From assembly GCF_000237925.1 (NCBI RefSeq), contig NW_017386123.1, forward strand, positions 79,239-143,238: a stretch of 64,000 bases of DNA, in the 5' to 3' direction. Made by a program: the position numbers and the translations under genes. Below, piece by piece: positions 13,029-24,364 of this stretch (its first letter is position 1; every line of letters starts with the position of its first letter). The notes under the pieces were generated by a model. That model worked only from the letters and a program-made list of their open reading frames with translations. It did not search any database and had not been told where the DNA came from. Origin of the DNA: Schistosoma mansoni. Lineage: Eukaryota > Platyhelminthes > Trematoda > Strigeidida > Schistosomatidae.

Positions 13029-13946
13029 CCTCAATAAGAACTGTTGAATTGGACATCCTTGGTACACCTCTAGGCTCCGTCACATGAGCTTGAACTGTTT
13101 CTGGACTTCGGAGATGACGGTTAGTAAAATCCGGTAGATAATAATATGACTGAGTAGTGAGATAGGTAGGCTTTCGATCATTACACGAAGGTTCAGTAGT
13201 TTGTGCATTTAGTTGTAAAAATTGAGTTGGTTTTCGTGTACGAGGTTTAGAGGAAATTTCGGGATCTGGTAATCCATGGATCGAAGGTTCAATAAGCTGA
13301 TCAATAGATTTCCGACGCTTTGGTGGTTCCTTGTATACAATCATAACTTTATCTTTGTTTTTCAGCCTCACATCACATTTGTTATCGTCCGAATTATCAT
13401 ATCTTTTAGATACTGAAGATACAGGAGACAATCTGCTGGTATTACGTGAGCGACTCAAGTATCTAACATCTATGAGATTCTGTCCACTAAGATGGCCATT
13501 TACTTTATTCAAATGGAGGGAGTCCTTCGCACAAATAGAAGTAGAGGGTATTTCCTCTTCAATCAGAAAATGATTCTCATCCAACAATGAATCAGTACTA
13601 CGTGTAGAAATACGTGTCTGGCACTCTGTGGGATTAGTTCTAACGACGGGAGTAACTTGGGATCGATACTGATAAACTAGGTGCGGGGAGTTTTGGAGAC
13701 ATAAATGTTTCGGATGAGAAATTACTGGGGTTTCGTTAGAGTTCGGAATGCGTAAAGAATATGAAACATTTGATACAGAAAGGTTGGGAGAATTGATTGA
13801 AGTAGGAGATGGAAAGAGTGGTAGGTTTGATGGAGTTACCCCAGGAGATAAAGTTGAATAGCTTATGTTTGAGTTTTCATAATTAGCTTTAAAGTTTACA
13901 CCCACGGGATTTACGATTTTATCAGTCAATTTCGTAACACGGCGGG
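13029..13946 (-). CDS. PEHE-domain protein (MSL1/KANSL1-like), upstream exon
   Basis: This 918-base exon begins after a CTGTTTTCTTTTAG acceptor and ends at a GGTAAGTTAT donor. It holds 305 open codons plus two bases at its start and one at its end. The protein is low in hydrophobic residues and rich in Ser, Thr, Pro, Asn and Arg (for example VMIVYKEPPKRRKSIDQL and RKPTQFLQLN). It looks disordered, which is usual upstream of a PEHE domain. The basic patch KEPPKRRKS could be a nuclear localisation signal. The last codons, STVLIE, run straight into VPSWRV of the next exon. No start codon is needed here because the open frame enters from an upstream exon. That exon was not found and must lie beyond the LINE at 13990-17894 or outside what I can recognise. 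Confidence 0.8.
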
Positions 13947-13989
13947 CTAAAAGAAAACAGATAGAAAATACAATTACTATGAGAATGCT

Positions 13990-16900
13990 CCCGACCGTTG
14001 TTGCTACCTTGACGTGGTGGTCGGGCTTGCCTATCGTGATGATTCAACCGAGCTATACTGGCTGGAACAATCGTTCCTCAAGGTCCTACCATGCCAGACA
14101 GGTCGGTTGAAGAGCGGTAAGACTAAAAGCAGCAAACCCAAGGTCCGAAGGTGAAGTCGTACTGCTGACTGTACAGAGGTGTGATAGCAGTAAGGTGTTT
14201 CCTTCAGACAACCAGCATGACAGCGATGTTGCCTTCCCACAAGGAGGGGTGGGGTTAGAAAAGGTCGACCCTAAAAATGCACACCTCGCCTTATCCCACG
14301 GATATCCGTCTCCGGCGGTAAGGTCCTTTGAAGAACGGAGCTAACACAAAAACTACCCACAAAAAGGTCGTGTGTGACCGACCTCAAGCAGTTGTTCCTT
14401 GGGCACTGCGGTCACGCTCTTAGGTCATTAAGACCACTTCTAATCCAATTTCCTTTTCAGGTACCCCTAGAAGAACTCTTCCACGGTGTGGGCAACCGGG
14501 AAGTGATAACTGCCCTCATACCTCTAACAGCACTCAAGACCACTGTATTCATAATCAATCCCCTTCAATTCCTACTATTCCTTCTACCTTGACTTTCAAC
14601 TCTAAACTTCCTCTTCCGATTCCCTCCTCAAGTGTCACCATGGCCAACGATTCTAGTGCGCGAAACGCTGTCCCAGGTCTACTAAAACCTCGCTCCAAAC
14701 TACACATTGGAGCCTTCAACGTACGTACCCTATGCCAAATCGGTCAACAGGCCTCCTTAGCTAAAACCCTAGAATCTCGTACGATTGATGTATGTTGTGT
14801 CTCCGAAACACGCATACAGGATCCTAGTGTGGTCACTCACTTGACCTCACTTCGCCAAAATGGACAGCCAACGAAATACACCCTCCATGTATCTGGCGAC
14901 CCGTTGGCTAGTTCTCGTGGACTTGCAGGTGTAGGCATAGCACTAAGTACAAGGGCAGAACAGGCACTACTGGAATGGATCCCCGTTAACAGTCGCCTGT
15001 GTGCTGTTCGGCTAAATGGCCCCGTAAGAACTCGGAAGGATAGGGACACACGTCGTTGCCTTTCCGTCGTTTCTGCTTACGCTCCCACTGACTGCAGCCA
15101 TGATGAAGTAAAAGATGACTTTTACAGAAAACTCTCTGAGCTTCTTCAGAAAGCTAAGCGCTCAGACATAGTAGTCGTAGCGGGTGACTTTAATGCCCAG
15201 GTAGGCAGCTTAAATCAAACAGAAAGACATTTAGGTGGGTGTTTTAGTATTCCGGCTCAACGAACCGATAATGGTGATCGTCTGTTGCAACTATGCTCAG
15301 ACAATCGTTTATTTTTGGCAAGCACTAATTTTAAACATAAGGAGAGATATCGTCTAACATGGCGACCACCTGCACCAAGCCAACGATGGACTCAAATAGA
15401 CCATATTGTCATCAGTCATCGTTGGAGAGGCTCAATAGAAGATTGTCGCTCGTATTGGAATACTTGTTTAGACTCTGATCACGCTTTAATACGAGCGCGC
15501 ATTTGTCTGCGCCTCAATGGACGCAGGAAAACTACACTAAGAAGACCCATTAGGATTGAACTGGAGGACGAGAAAGCCAAATGCGAATTCCAGAAACAAC
15601 TGAGTTCACATCTAGGCAGTTCTGTAAACGAGACTGACCCAGATGCTGCTTGGAAAGACACACGAACAGCTGTGGAAACAGCAGTAACATCTATTCGTTA
15701 TTTAAACCATAAGGCTCCAAGAAACCAGTGGATTTCTTCTAAGTCTATTTCACTGATAGATTCGCGTAAACTCATCCCATCAGGCTCTGAACACGACGAA
15801 GAGCGTAAACAAATCAGATCTAGGTTAACTAAAAGTCTAAGGAACGATCATGAGCAGTGGTGGGCAACGAAAGCAAAAGAGATGGAAAAGACAGCGGCTG
15901 TAGGCAACACCAGGCAACTATTCAGACTAATAAAAGAAACCGGAATTAAGAAGTCAAGTGTAAGTGAGACAATCTCCGAAAAAGACGGAACCCTTATCTG
16001 CTCTCAACCCAAACGTTTAGAACGATGGGCGGAACACTTTAAGGAGCAGTTGAGCTGGCCTTCAGCTACTGCACAACTACCCACTATTCCCAGAAAACCT
16101 AAATGGAACATTGAAGTAGGCCCCCCGACCCTACCTGAAGTTCAAAAGTCCATAACTAATCTGAAACGAGGAAGAGCAGCTGGTCCAGATGGATTGGCTC
16201 CAGAGGTCTTTAAATATGGTGGTCCAATTTTAGCGATTAGGTTGACTAATATTCTGACTAAAATCTGGGAGTTGGACGTAATCCCATCCGACTGGTCACA
16301 ATCTCTGATTGTCCCAATATATAAGAAGGGGCCAAAATCATCCTGTGATAACCATAGAGGGATTAGTCTGACTAACATAGCATCTAAAATACTTGCCTCA
16401 ATAATTACCGGGCGCCTAACTAAGACTCGTGAACTGCAAACACGAGAAAATCAAGCTGGCTTCAGACCTGGTCGTGGCTGTATCGACCACATATTCACCA
16501 TTCGTCAAGTTTTAGAACACAGACATGTTTATCGGCGTCCGACAATGATAGTTTTTCTTGACTTAAAAGCAACATTTGACTCTGTAGACCGAGAGGCTCT
16601 GTGGCAGTGTCTGCCATTGAAAGGTGTACCTCAGAAGTACATAAACCTTGTGAAGGCTCTTTACTCGAACACTACCAGTCGAGTCAGAGCTTATGGCGAA
16701 CTGTCGTCTGATTTTACAACCTCAAGTGGTGTCCGACAAGGCTGTCCACTATCTCCATTTTTGTTTAACTTCATTATAGACCTATTGCTGGAAATAACAC
16801 TCTCGTCAACTGAATTTTCAGGAATTGATCTCCTACCAGGGGATCCACTAAGCGACTTAGAATACGCAGATGACATAGTCCTGTTTGGTGAAGACGCTGA

Positions 16901-17894
16901 CAAAATGCAGAGTCTTCTGTTAGAAATGAGTAATAATGCCAGGATGTTTGGGATGCGTTTCTCCCCATCTAAATGTAAATTGTTACTCCAGGACTGGTTT
17001 GCGTCAACACCTGAACTAAGGATAGGGAGTGAAGTGGTCGAACGCGTCGACAACTTCACTTATCTTGGAAGTCTGATCAGCCCTAATGGGTTGGTGTCTG
17101 ACGAAATCTCAGCACGGATTCAAAAGGCTCGTTTGGCTTTTGCCAACTTACGTCACCTATGGCGAAGACGAGATATCCGTCTATCAATTAAGGGACGAGT
17201 ATACCGCGCAGCAGTTCGTTCTGTTCTACTTTACGGCTGTGAAACATGGCCATTAAGAATAGAAGATACTCGTAAGTTACTAGTATTTGACCACAGATGC
17301 CTTAGAAATATTGCTCACATCTGCTGGGATCACCGAGTAAGTAATAGTGAGGTTAGACACAGGGTATTAGGAAATGATGGTAAATCAGTTGATGAGGTGA
17401 TGAATCTTCATCGACTGAGATAGTTGGGCCACGTGTTACGTATGCCTGAACACCGATTACCACGATGAGCTAAGCTGACTAGTGTAGGGGATGGTTGGAA
17501 AAGAGTTAGGGGCGGCCAAACCAAAACGTGGCATCAGAGCTTGAAGTCACTAACTTCCAGTCTGAGCCATGTTGGTAGATGCAGACTACCTGGTTAGGGT
17601 CTGCGTGACTATCGTAACCAATGGTTGGAGACTCTAGGTGACATGGCTCAGAATCGAGCACAATGGCGTAGGTGTACACACTCTTCATCTTCCCTTAAAC
17701 CTTGAGATTAAAAGTGCTTCATATCTTTCTTTCTTCCTATACTATATCCTTATATACAACCTATCTTTTATATATTACCACCACTAAATTAACTATTTCT
17801 ATGAATCCGGTGTTCATCTTGTTGTGCTAACGAGGTATGGCAACTTGGACCGATGCATATATGTGCCTGGTTCCACGTTGTCGCTGACTGACTG
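13990..17894 (+). mobile_element. nearly complete LINE (family A) with 11-bp target duplication
   Basis: The element is flanked by the exact duplication ATGAGAATGCT at 13979-13989 and 17895-17905, so both ends are known (3905 bases). About 650 bases of 5' leader precede the long frame. The 3' UTR ends in a CTGACTGACTG tail instead of poly(A), a tail shared by the other family A pieces in this window. It lies in antisense inside an intron of the PEHE-domain gene, about 30 bases from that gene's splice acceptor. Other family A pieces lie at 33554-34858, 41513-41910, 50060-50268, 51515-51931, 52115-52471, 53020-53185, 61203-61885 and 63486-64000. Confidence 0.92.
14640..17423 (+). CDS. LINE family A endonuclease-reverse transcriptase, long frame with premature end
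   Basis: The frame is open for 927 codons from the first ATG, which has a good context (CACCATGG). The N-terminal 330 residues are an APE-type endonuclease: FNVRTL, VSETRIQ, SAYAPTD, AGDFNAQVG and the closing DSDHALI. The reverse transcriptase follows with GRAAGPDGLAPEVF, FRPGRGCIDH, IVFLDLKATFDSVD, SGVRQGCPLSP and the catalytic EYADDIVLFGED. After it comes a YLGSLISPNG / YGCETWPLR tail domain. The frame stops at TAG 17421-17423 after HRLR, but coding similarity continues in the same frame to TGA 17703-17705. Two more in-frame stops lie between, at 17466-17468 and 17595-17597. No frameshift is seen. The same three stops occur in the copy at 33554-34858. The core enzyme looks intact; whether the tail is needed is not known. 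The clade is not resolved (RTE/Jockey-like by APE domain and RT motifs). Confidence 0.88.
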   Translation: MANDSSARNAVPGLLKPRSKLHIGAFNVRTLCQIGQQASLAKTLESRTIDVCCVSETRIQDPSVVTHLTSLRQNGQPTKYTLHVSGDPLASSRGLAGVGIALSTRAEQALLEWIPVNSRLCAVRLNGPVRTRKDRDTRRCLSVVSAYAPTDCSHDEVKDDFYRKLSELLQKAKRSDIVVVAGDFNAQVGSLNQTERHLGGCFSIPAQRTDNGDRLLQLCSDNRLFLASTNFKHKERYRLTWRPPAPSQRWTQIDHIVISHRWRGSIEDCRSYWNTCLDSDHALIRARICLRLNGRRKTTLRRPIRIELEDEKAKCEFQKQLSSHLGSSVNETDPDAAWKDTRTAVETAVTSIRYLNHKAPRNQWISSKSISLIDSRKLIPSGSEHDEERKQIRSRLTKSLRNDHEQWWATKAKEMEKTAAVGNTRQLFRLIKETGIKKSSVSETISEKDGTLICSQPKRLERWAEHFKEQLSWPSATAQLPTIPRKPKWNIEVGPPTLPEVQKSITNLKRGRAAGPDGLAPEVFKYGGPILAIRLTNILTKIWELDVIPSDWSQSLIVPIYKKGPKSSCDNHRGISLTNIASKILASIITGRLTKTRELQTRENQAGFRPGRGCIDHIFTIRQVLEHRHVYRRPTMIVFLDLKATFDSVDREALWQCLPLKGVPQKYINLVKALYSNTTSRVRAYGELSSDFTTSSGVRQGCPLSPFLFNFIIDLLLEITLSSTEFSGIDLLPGDPLSDLEYADDIVLFGEDADKMQSLLLEMSNNARMFGMRFSPSKCKLLLQDWFASTPELRIGSEVVERVDNFTYLGSLISPNGLVSDEISARIQKARLAFANLRHLWRRRDIRLSIKGRVYRAAVRSVLLYGCETWPLRIEDTRKLLVFDHRCLRNIAHICWDHRVSNSEVRHRVLGNDGKSVDEVMNLHRLR

Positions 17895-17905
17895 ATGAGA
17901 ATGCT

Positions 17906-19530
17906 ACGGTTTACATAAAAAAGGTCAGACTATTTGATCGGGATTTGTATGGATATACTCAAATATCGCCAGATCGTAAAGTTGATGGGACTTGTAGTTC
18001 AGTGTTATACATGAAAATTTAGAGAATTAGGTTTAATTTATCGCATATTTGTCTTGCACAACTCATGAAAAGCGGGGGCAAAATTAATATGCAACATTAA
18101 TCGAATTCAAAATATAACATCGTACTAATGTACTTAAAAGGATAGTTAATTTCCGATACAACATAACGTTTGAACGAGATAGAGACCATATTTAATGATT
18201 ATTTTTTGTAAATAGTCTATTACATATGCTAGTTCAGATACAACTTTTGTGGAAGATGAATAAACATCCTGTGTCTGGACAGTTTCGCATATCCCCGATG
18301 TAGAAGCTAATCGTGATGGTAAAAGAAGGGTGTTTAAAATGAGATATCTTGCAAAAGAAACAGAACCAGATACTCCAGGTTTGAAGTAGTATAGTAATGA
18401 GGAATTTTCATCCTAACAAACGTTACACCAAAGTTTACCCCAATTAATCATATGAGGTTGATAGACAGATATTAATTTCGTTAGAGTTTGAGCGACATAT
18501 AAAACTCGCATCTCCCAATTATTTGTTTTAACTGACTCCTAAACATCTCTGTTTTGTATTAAATATTTTGTACGTAACCATGTCATTTAACTAGTGGAAA
18601 TCTATTCTTCGGGCAGTTGTGCTGTCTTTTCGTTACATTTCACTGGTAGACTAACGTCAATAATTCGATGTGGCGAGCACATAACAAGAGACCAAATTAT
18701 GTAACTGTGTATCATTTACTGATTAGCGTCTTAAATATCATTTCAACCCAAAACAAGTCCTTAAAACGCTCATTCAACATTCACTAACGTATTATCAAGT
18801 TTTTCTTTGTAATGAACAATTTCGGATCATACAAAGAACGAGGCGACTAAGAGACTACGCTGAAGTAGTGGAAATGGTGAATAATAGAAAATAAGACTTA
18901 CAACGTTTGGCAGTTTTTAGGTCCGTGTTAGAAAGGTAAGGTGATGGTCTTTTCTGGCCCATACTATCGTGATTACGTCGTATTTCTTCGGATTTCGTTT
19001 TACGAAACAAAAATGGCTGGGCTTTCTATTGAAATGGCTGAGGAACAGATACAACTTACAAACTTTATTGATTGCAGAAGAGAAGTCTGTGGACCTAATT
19101 CATTTAAAGCATTTTCCATTGGATGTAGATGGAGTCGTTTCAAAAGACCAAACATTGGTTGAACAGCTGTAACCATGTTAGATTTATCTGAAAGACAAAG
19201 ATAACACTTTTACTACTAAATCCACTCTTCTAATCTCCACCAGGTAATTAAAAAATAACTGAAAAAATAATTGTTGTTAGACATCTATTATCATAGGAGA
19301 TTAAAATAGCATCCGATGCATCAAATCGCAAAACCTGTATGACTTTAAATATTACGACTTTGTGGATGTTAATAATTCGTCTTTAAACTAGCAATTCGGA
19401 TCGATGTTAACCAGCCGTTTAAGTAAAGTTAGATTACACTTTCCGTATTGAAGCCAATGGTTTGAACCAAGTGTTTTTTTGCAGCGACGTATTCTAATGA
19501 ACACTAACAAGGGAACAAGAAATTTGCCGC
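17906..19530. other. AT-rich stretch, nothing recognised
   Basis: This is probably intron or upstream flank of the PEHE-domain gene. No exon with a recognisable domain was found on the minus strand. Confidence 0.3.
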
Positions 19531-19531
19531 T

Positions 19532-19898
19532 GGGTTGCATATGTATCCACCTTATACCATAATTTAGAGTGATTCTCAGCGTCAAGTCATTTCTCTTATT
19601 TTGCAAGTTTATTCTTTTGCAGACCACGTCCTTTATCTTTAGTCCTATCACTATCACTAATAGTATTATCATTTCAACTCCTTTACCAAGAATCTTGTTA
19701 ATTATGTAAAATTCAAGGTGAAATCAACAAGATTCTTGGTAAATGAATTGGAACAATAGTAGTATAAATGACAGAAAAAAGACTAAAGATAAAGGATGCG
19801 GTCCGAAAAGGAAGAATAAATTTGCAACATAAGAAGTATGAATTAATGTTGGGAATCAAAGTCTAAATTATGGTAGCGTGAATACATATACAACCACG
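19532..19898. repeat. long foldback (inverted repeat) with short loop
   Basis: Two arms of about 170 bases (19532-19699 and 19726-19898) are inverted copies of each other, separated by 26 bases. The innermost 18 bases pair perfectly (19682-19699 with 19726-19743). Further out the arms still pair with small gaps, for example CCTTTATCTTTAGTC on the left with its complement on the right, and TACCATAATTTAGA with its complement. Weaker pairing may go on to about 19480 and 19950. A transcript from either strand would form a long hairpin. It could be a foldback MITE or two MITE copies joined head to head. No coding frame is involved. Confidence 0.8.
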
Positions 19899-20517
19899 AA
19901 TCAAATGAAGGTGCAGATTTGCTGCACGTTTTACGTCAGAAATGACCAACAAGCGGATGGAATACATTGCCTTATAAACCCCATTGTGAAGAATGTATTT
20001 AATTTTACTTAGTTCACATAAAATTAGTACGACTGAGCGCTAAAAAATAGGGTGATTCACACTAAGCTATTGGAATTTACATTCAAGATAGTGGGGCCAA
20101 CACAGATCAAATTAGTGATACGGCCACATGGAAATTATTTGAAGACATTTAAGGTGATTAGGTTAAGTTAACTAGACCTCAGTGTGACTTTGAATCTCTT
20201 AACAAAAGGGTACTAATGAAGTAATAGCATTTTGAAGTGATGAAGCATTCATCATACGATCGGCCTCATAAGCAAGCACAAACAGTACAAGACATGACAG
20301 AAGTGGGTTTTTGTGGGATTTGCCCAGTAGTATGCTTACACTAAGCGTTAGATCCAAGGGTTCTAAAACTCTTATTTTTCGCGTGAAATTTAGGTGGCAC
20401 AAGTTTGACGTGAGAGCTAGATAGAATTTGTCTAAATTACCTAGCTCCCAAAAACCAAATCTTAAACTTGAATCATTGAAGTCTACTTAACAAACAAGAC
20501 CAAAATAAGTAAAGGAA

Positions 20518-20705
20518 ATGTCGATGACTAGCTCAGTGGTTCAAGCACTGGGCTTAAAGCTGTCAGGCTGAATATTTAAGCTCCGCCTGGTCTACTTAGG
20601 TTTGAAAGACCGAGTAGTGTCAATAGCTCTTATACATCTTTGGCTCACTGCCGAATATATAAACCTGTACTTGGTCAGTAAGTTGCATAACTTAGTTAAA
20701 CAGAC
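20518..20705 (+). mobile_element. tRNA-derived SINE-like element
   Basis: The head contains GACTAGCTCAGTGGTTCAAG, a good match to the A box of a tRNA gene (TRGCNNAGYNGG), followed by AAGC...TGTCAGGCTGAATATTT where a weakened B box would be. The body after about 20595 is unrelated to tRNA. A CR1-like LINE fragment follows directly. Confidence 0.55.
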
Positions 20706-20739
20706 TTCAAAACTACAACAAACAGTTTAAGAATGCATA

Positions 20740-21090
20740 AGAGCTCCGGGGTTTACCATGCAAAGAGTGGTGTCAAAAGCTAGACCTCTTTACTGTGTCC
20801 TATAGCAGATTAAGAGGTGATCTGATTTTGATGTATAGAATACTAAGAAATGATTTTTGACCTAATCAATTGTTTTTCTTCCCACTAGGGCGAGACATCT
20901 CAGAGAACATAGCAGGCGAGTAGAAAAGCCAAGAACAAATAGAATACCAGTGGCATACAGGTTTTCACACCGAGTCATCAATTCTTGGAAGCTGTTACCC
21001 GAAGCGGTGGTGTCTGCACCTTCAATTCATTCATTCAAGGGAAGATTGGACACTCAGAGAGACATACTAGAAAGGGAATAACATGGGCCA
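20740..21090 (+). mobile_element. CR1/SR1-like LINE, C-terminal fragment
   Basis: Broken plus-strand frames read LDLFTVSYSRLRGDLILMYRIL and, after a frame change, ENIAGE and KSQEQIEYQWHTGF-like pieces. In the usual CR1-type C-terminus this is RGDLI..YRIL ... RGH..R..KPRTNR.P..YRFSHRVI..WN.LP. The nucleotide sequence near 20930-21060 keeps that order (…AGAAAAGCCAAGAACAAATAG…; …TTCTTGGAAGCTGTTACC…). It is 5' truncated and has several stops and frameshifts. Confidence 0.7.
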
Positions 21091-22170
21091 TAAGCCTTCT
21101 ATCCTTGATACACAACTCTGAATCTGAAGTCCCTGGATTCTAATGACTGTAAGACCATGTAGTACCACTTAACAATGACTGCCAATCAAGAGATCAAATC
21201 TAAGCAAACCACTGAGAAGTGCAGCTGTCTCAAGTAGAAGGATGAACAGCTAATATATGAATTGACCAGTCTTTGTAGGAATAAGTGACGTTATGTTTAT
21301 ACCTCATGACTAAAAAGTTAGTGAATGGACTCAAAGTTAATAAACGAAGCTGTCCAGTTACTAGTTTTTGTCTAAATGCTCGGAAATATCTCCAGTTACT
21401 CAAGTGGTACACTCAAGTAGAGACCGCTGAGTGCCCAGAAAAAATGTACACCTACATCCAACTACTTCAGTATACATAATTTTTAACATACTTCTATGTA
21501 TTTAAATGCGACAACAGGAACTACCGTTAGTTAGACGGTCACTTGCATCTCGACTAGTAATTAACAGTACTAATAACAAAAACTGTGGCATTTATGAAAA
21601 CCGAAGCGCCTACTAAAGGGAACTGGCTTAAGATTATTGTCTTAAGTCAAAAAGTAGTTTATGCGGAAATTTGAGAATTTACTGTGGATATATCTCCTGT
21701 TTTACCTTAATGTTCGGAACCGATATATAGTTCTGTGGACAACAGAAAGAACCAAAACAATCAATTCACGAAGAGCGTAACTAGTCTCAAAATCAGGCGC
21801 AATAACAGGAAACGCAACGTATCAAGACGAGTGAGCTCAATGGTGATCCTACATTTTAGCAAGCATTTGAAATTTTGAAACAGAACAGAAGATTAACAGC
21901 GGACTTCACACTGCTAAGATATTTTCACAATAAAAGTTGTAAGACGATGCGAAAACCCACCGAACCGTCATATAAAGAATCACAAAAACCTACAACATAC
22001 CAATCTTCGCGCCTTAAGCCACCAGGCAGTACAAATAAACACGTGCGCAACACTCCCAAAATCCAATGCATTCTTCATGAGCTTATGTAAATCGATCGGT
22101 TTCTCTGCCCTCATTTCTTGTTGTTTTGGTACGTTTATAGATCTTTGGTAGTGTTCAGTGAGTGACAGTC
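21090..22170. other. AT-rich stretch, nothing recognised
   Basis: Only short open frames without recognisable domains were seen. The right part may belong to the 3' LTR of the BEL/Pao fossil that begins further right. Confidence 0.3.
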
Positions 22171-24364
22171 TAGCCACTCGACGTTGTTGATTCTAGTCAA
22201 TTTGATAGTTAGTTGTGAATTTGTACATCACGTAATTCTAGTGGGTGTGTTTGTCTCAAAGCATCACAATTTCTCGGACATCATGAGCAGACCAAAGTGT
22301 GGGAAAAAAAGAGGAGACGGAGTTGATAGTGAGCGAGATAGAAATAAGTTACTGATATGTAATGATGATAATAATAAATTGTAGGATTTGATTTGTCCTA
22401 CGGATATACTACTAGAACTGCAAACGCGATACTGAAGATCCCAGTGTCTGTGTAAAAGCTACAGTCAGAACAAGAACAACTTGGCTTTAAACTTTACGTG
22501 TTTCTAAACATAAAAACAATTAGATTAGTACAATAATTTAGGGAATTACAGTCATTAAGTGAAACGCACAAACATACCGACCAGTATTGTGTGTCTTATC
22601 AAAATGAATAAAATTATGAGTCACATTAATATAATAGGGTAATAATGTCTTTCAATTGGTGGGTCACATGCAATAGGGATAATTTACAGACACGTCAGAC
22701 CAGATTAACGTGATAGGAGCTTGAGGAACGATTTGATTGATTAGTTATGGACATAACCAACATTCCCCCCAAGTGAGTACCACGTCCAAGCTTCATTATT
22801 GTCGCGCTCAAATATTCGGTCTCTTCCAATAAACACACGTTTCGTATATTCCGGCTGATCTCTTCGGTCTCTGTCGTCAGTCGAACTGCTCCGACTCATC
22901 CATGTGGACCATAATTAACCTGTCTAACTTTAGCTTTCGGTCATAGATTTTTCGGCGAGCTAGTATTGGTTACTAACACTAAATCCCCCGGTTGTAGATT
23001 TCTTCTAATGTCCAACCACTTGGATCTGGCACGAAGGGTTGGTAGGTGCTCCCATAACCATCTATTCCGAAATAGATTGATTAGTTGTTGCGCTTCATTC
23101 TATCTCCTGTTATATAAACATGTTTTACTCATCTGAGCTTCGTCGAATGGTACACCTCTATGAACTAACAATAACTTATTTGGCGTAAGTACATCCAGAT
23201 TAACTAGCCTTACAATTGGTCGATTGTTCAGCATTCCTTCAGTCTCTATTTAGAACGTCTCCAGAGACTCATCCGTCTATACCTTCTGAAGCAGTAGTAA
23301 TCGTAGAACCCTGATTACTGACTTTGTGAGGCGTCTCCATACACTTTCTCGATGACTAGCCCTAGGAAGGTTAAAGCTTCATTCACAACCCTTTTCTGAA
23401 AGGGCGTTTGCTATCTTATTCTGGTCCCAACTACTCATAATCAGTCTAAGACTGGCGTTGGCTCCTCTGAAGTTTTAACCGTTGCTGTTAAACACGTGGT
23501 TTGTGTGACCCCTCCCAGAAACGAATCTCTAGAGAGCACATAAAAATGAGTCAGTATCCAGAGTGTGGTCCATTTCGATTTGAACTTCTCTAATAGACAG
23601 GGAAGTGGATAAACATCCATATCGTTTTTCAAAGAGTCGCCTCCTCTTAACGTGAAGTGGTCCAAAATAGTCTATCTATACCAAGGGAATTGAATGGTGG
23701 TGCATAAACTTCCTGGCGACATTAGGGTAGTGGAGCCATAATCTGTGTGCACGGCGTACTAATGAGCCTCTTGCATAAGAAACACCGTTTTAAGGCTTCA
23801 GATAACATCTTCAGCTTTAATGATCCAAAACTCTTCGCAAAGACTGTTCAGGGTGTGAGTGATACCAGAATGAGCGTTTCACAGATAATAGTGCATCACG
23901 ATCAAGTCGGCAAGAAAATGACTAATAGGGAGTATAAGCAGATGTTTGATTTCGAAGGGCAAGCACGACGACTGAAGTCGTCTCCCTACCCGAATGACGT
24001 CATTTATTACGAAGGGATTAAGGTTCTTTATCGGGCTCCTAGGCACAACGCCATTTCTTATTCTCTTACAAGAAGACATTAGATGGTGTGTCATCTTGTT
24101 CGAAACAGATCCGACTACTCTCCTCGGTCATTCTTAAGATTCATGTGTATTACCATTCCTGTATTTAGGATGTTTTCTCCATAGTGTCTCCATCTCTATG
24201 GAGGATGAGATCACCTGAACCAATTTGATTATATTCTGATTAGCATTATCAATTTCTTTCAATGTCAATTTGCCAAGAATTAAGGGTCTTCTGTCTAATC
24301 TCATCCTTATATTGTGAATGAACCATTCACATAGAGCGAATATTCTCAGCATTTTGAACCAGGT

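Noticed and set aside
13331-13573. Plus-strand 80-codon frame with hydrophobic start
   Set aside because: It is the shadow of the PEHE-gene exon on the other strand, whose splice sites and phase are supported.
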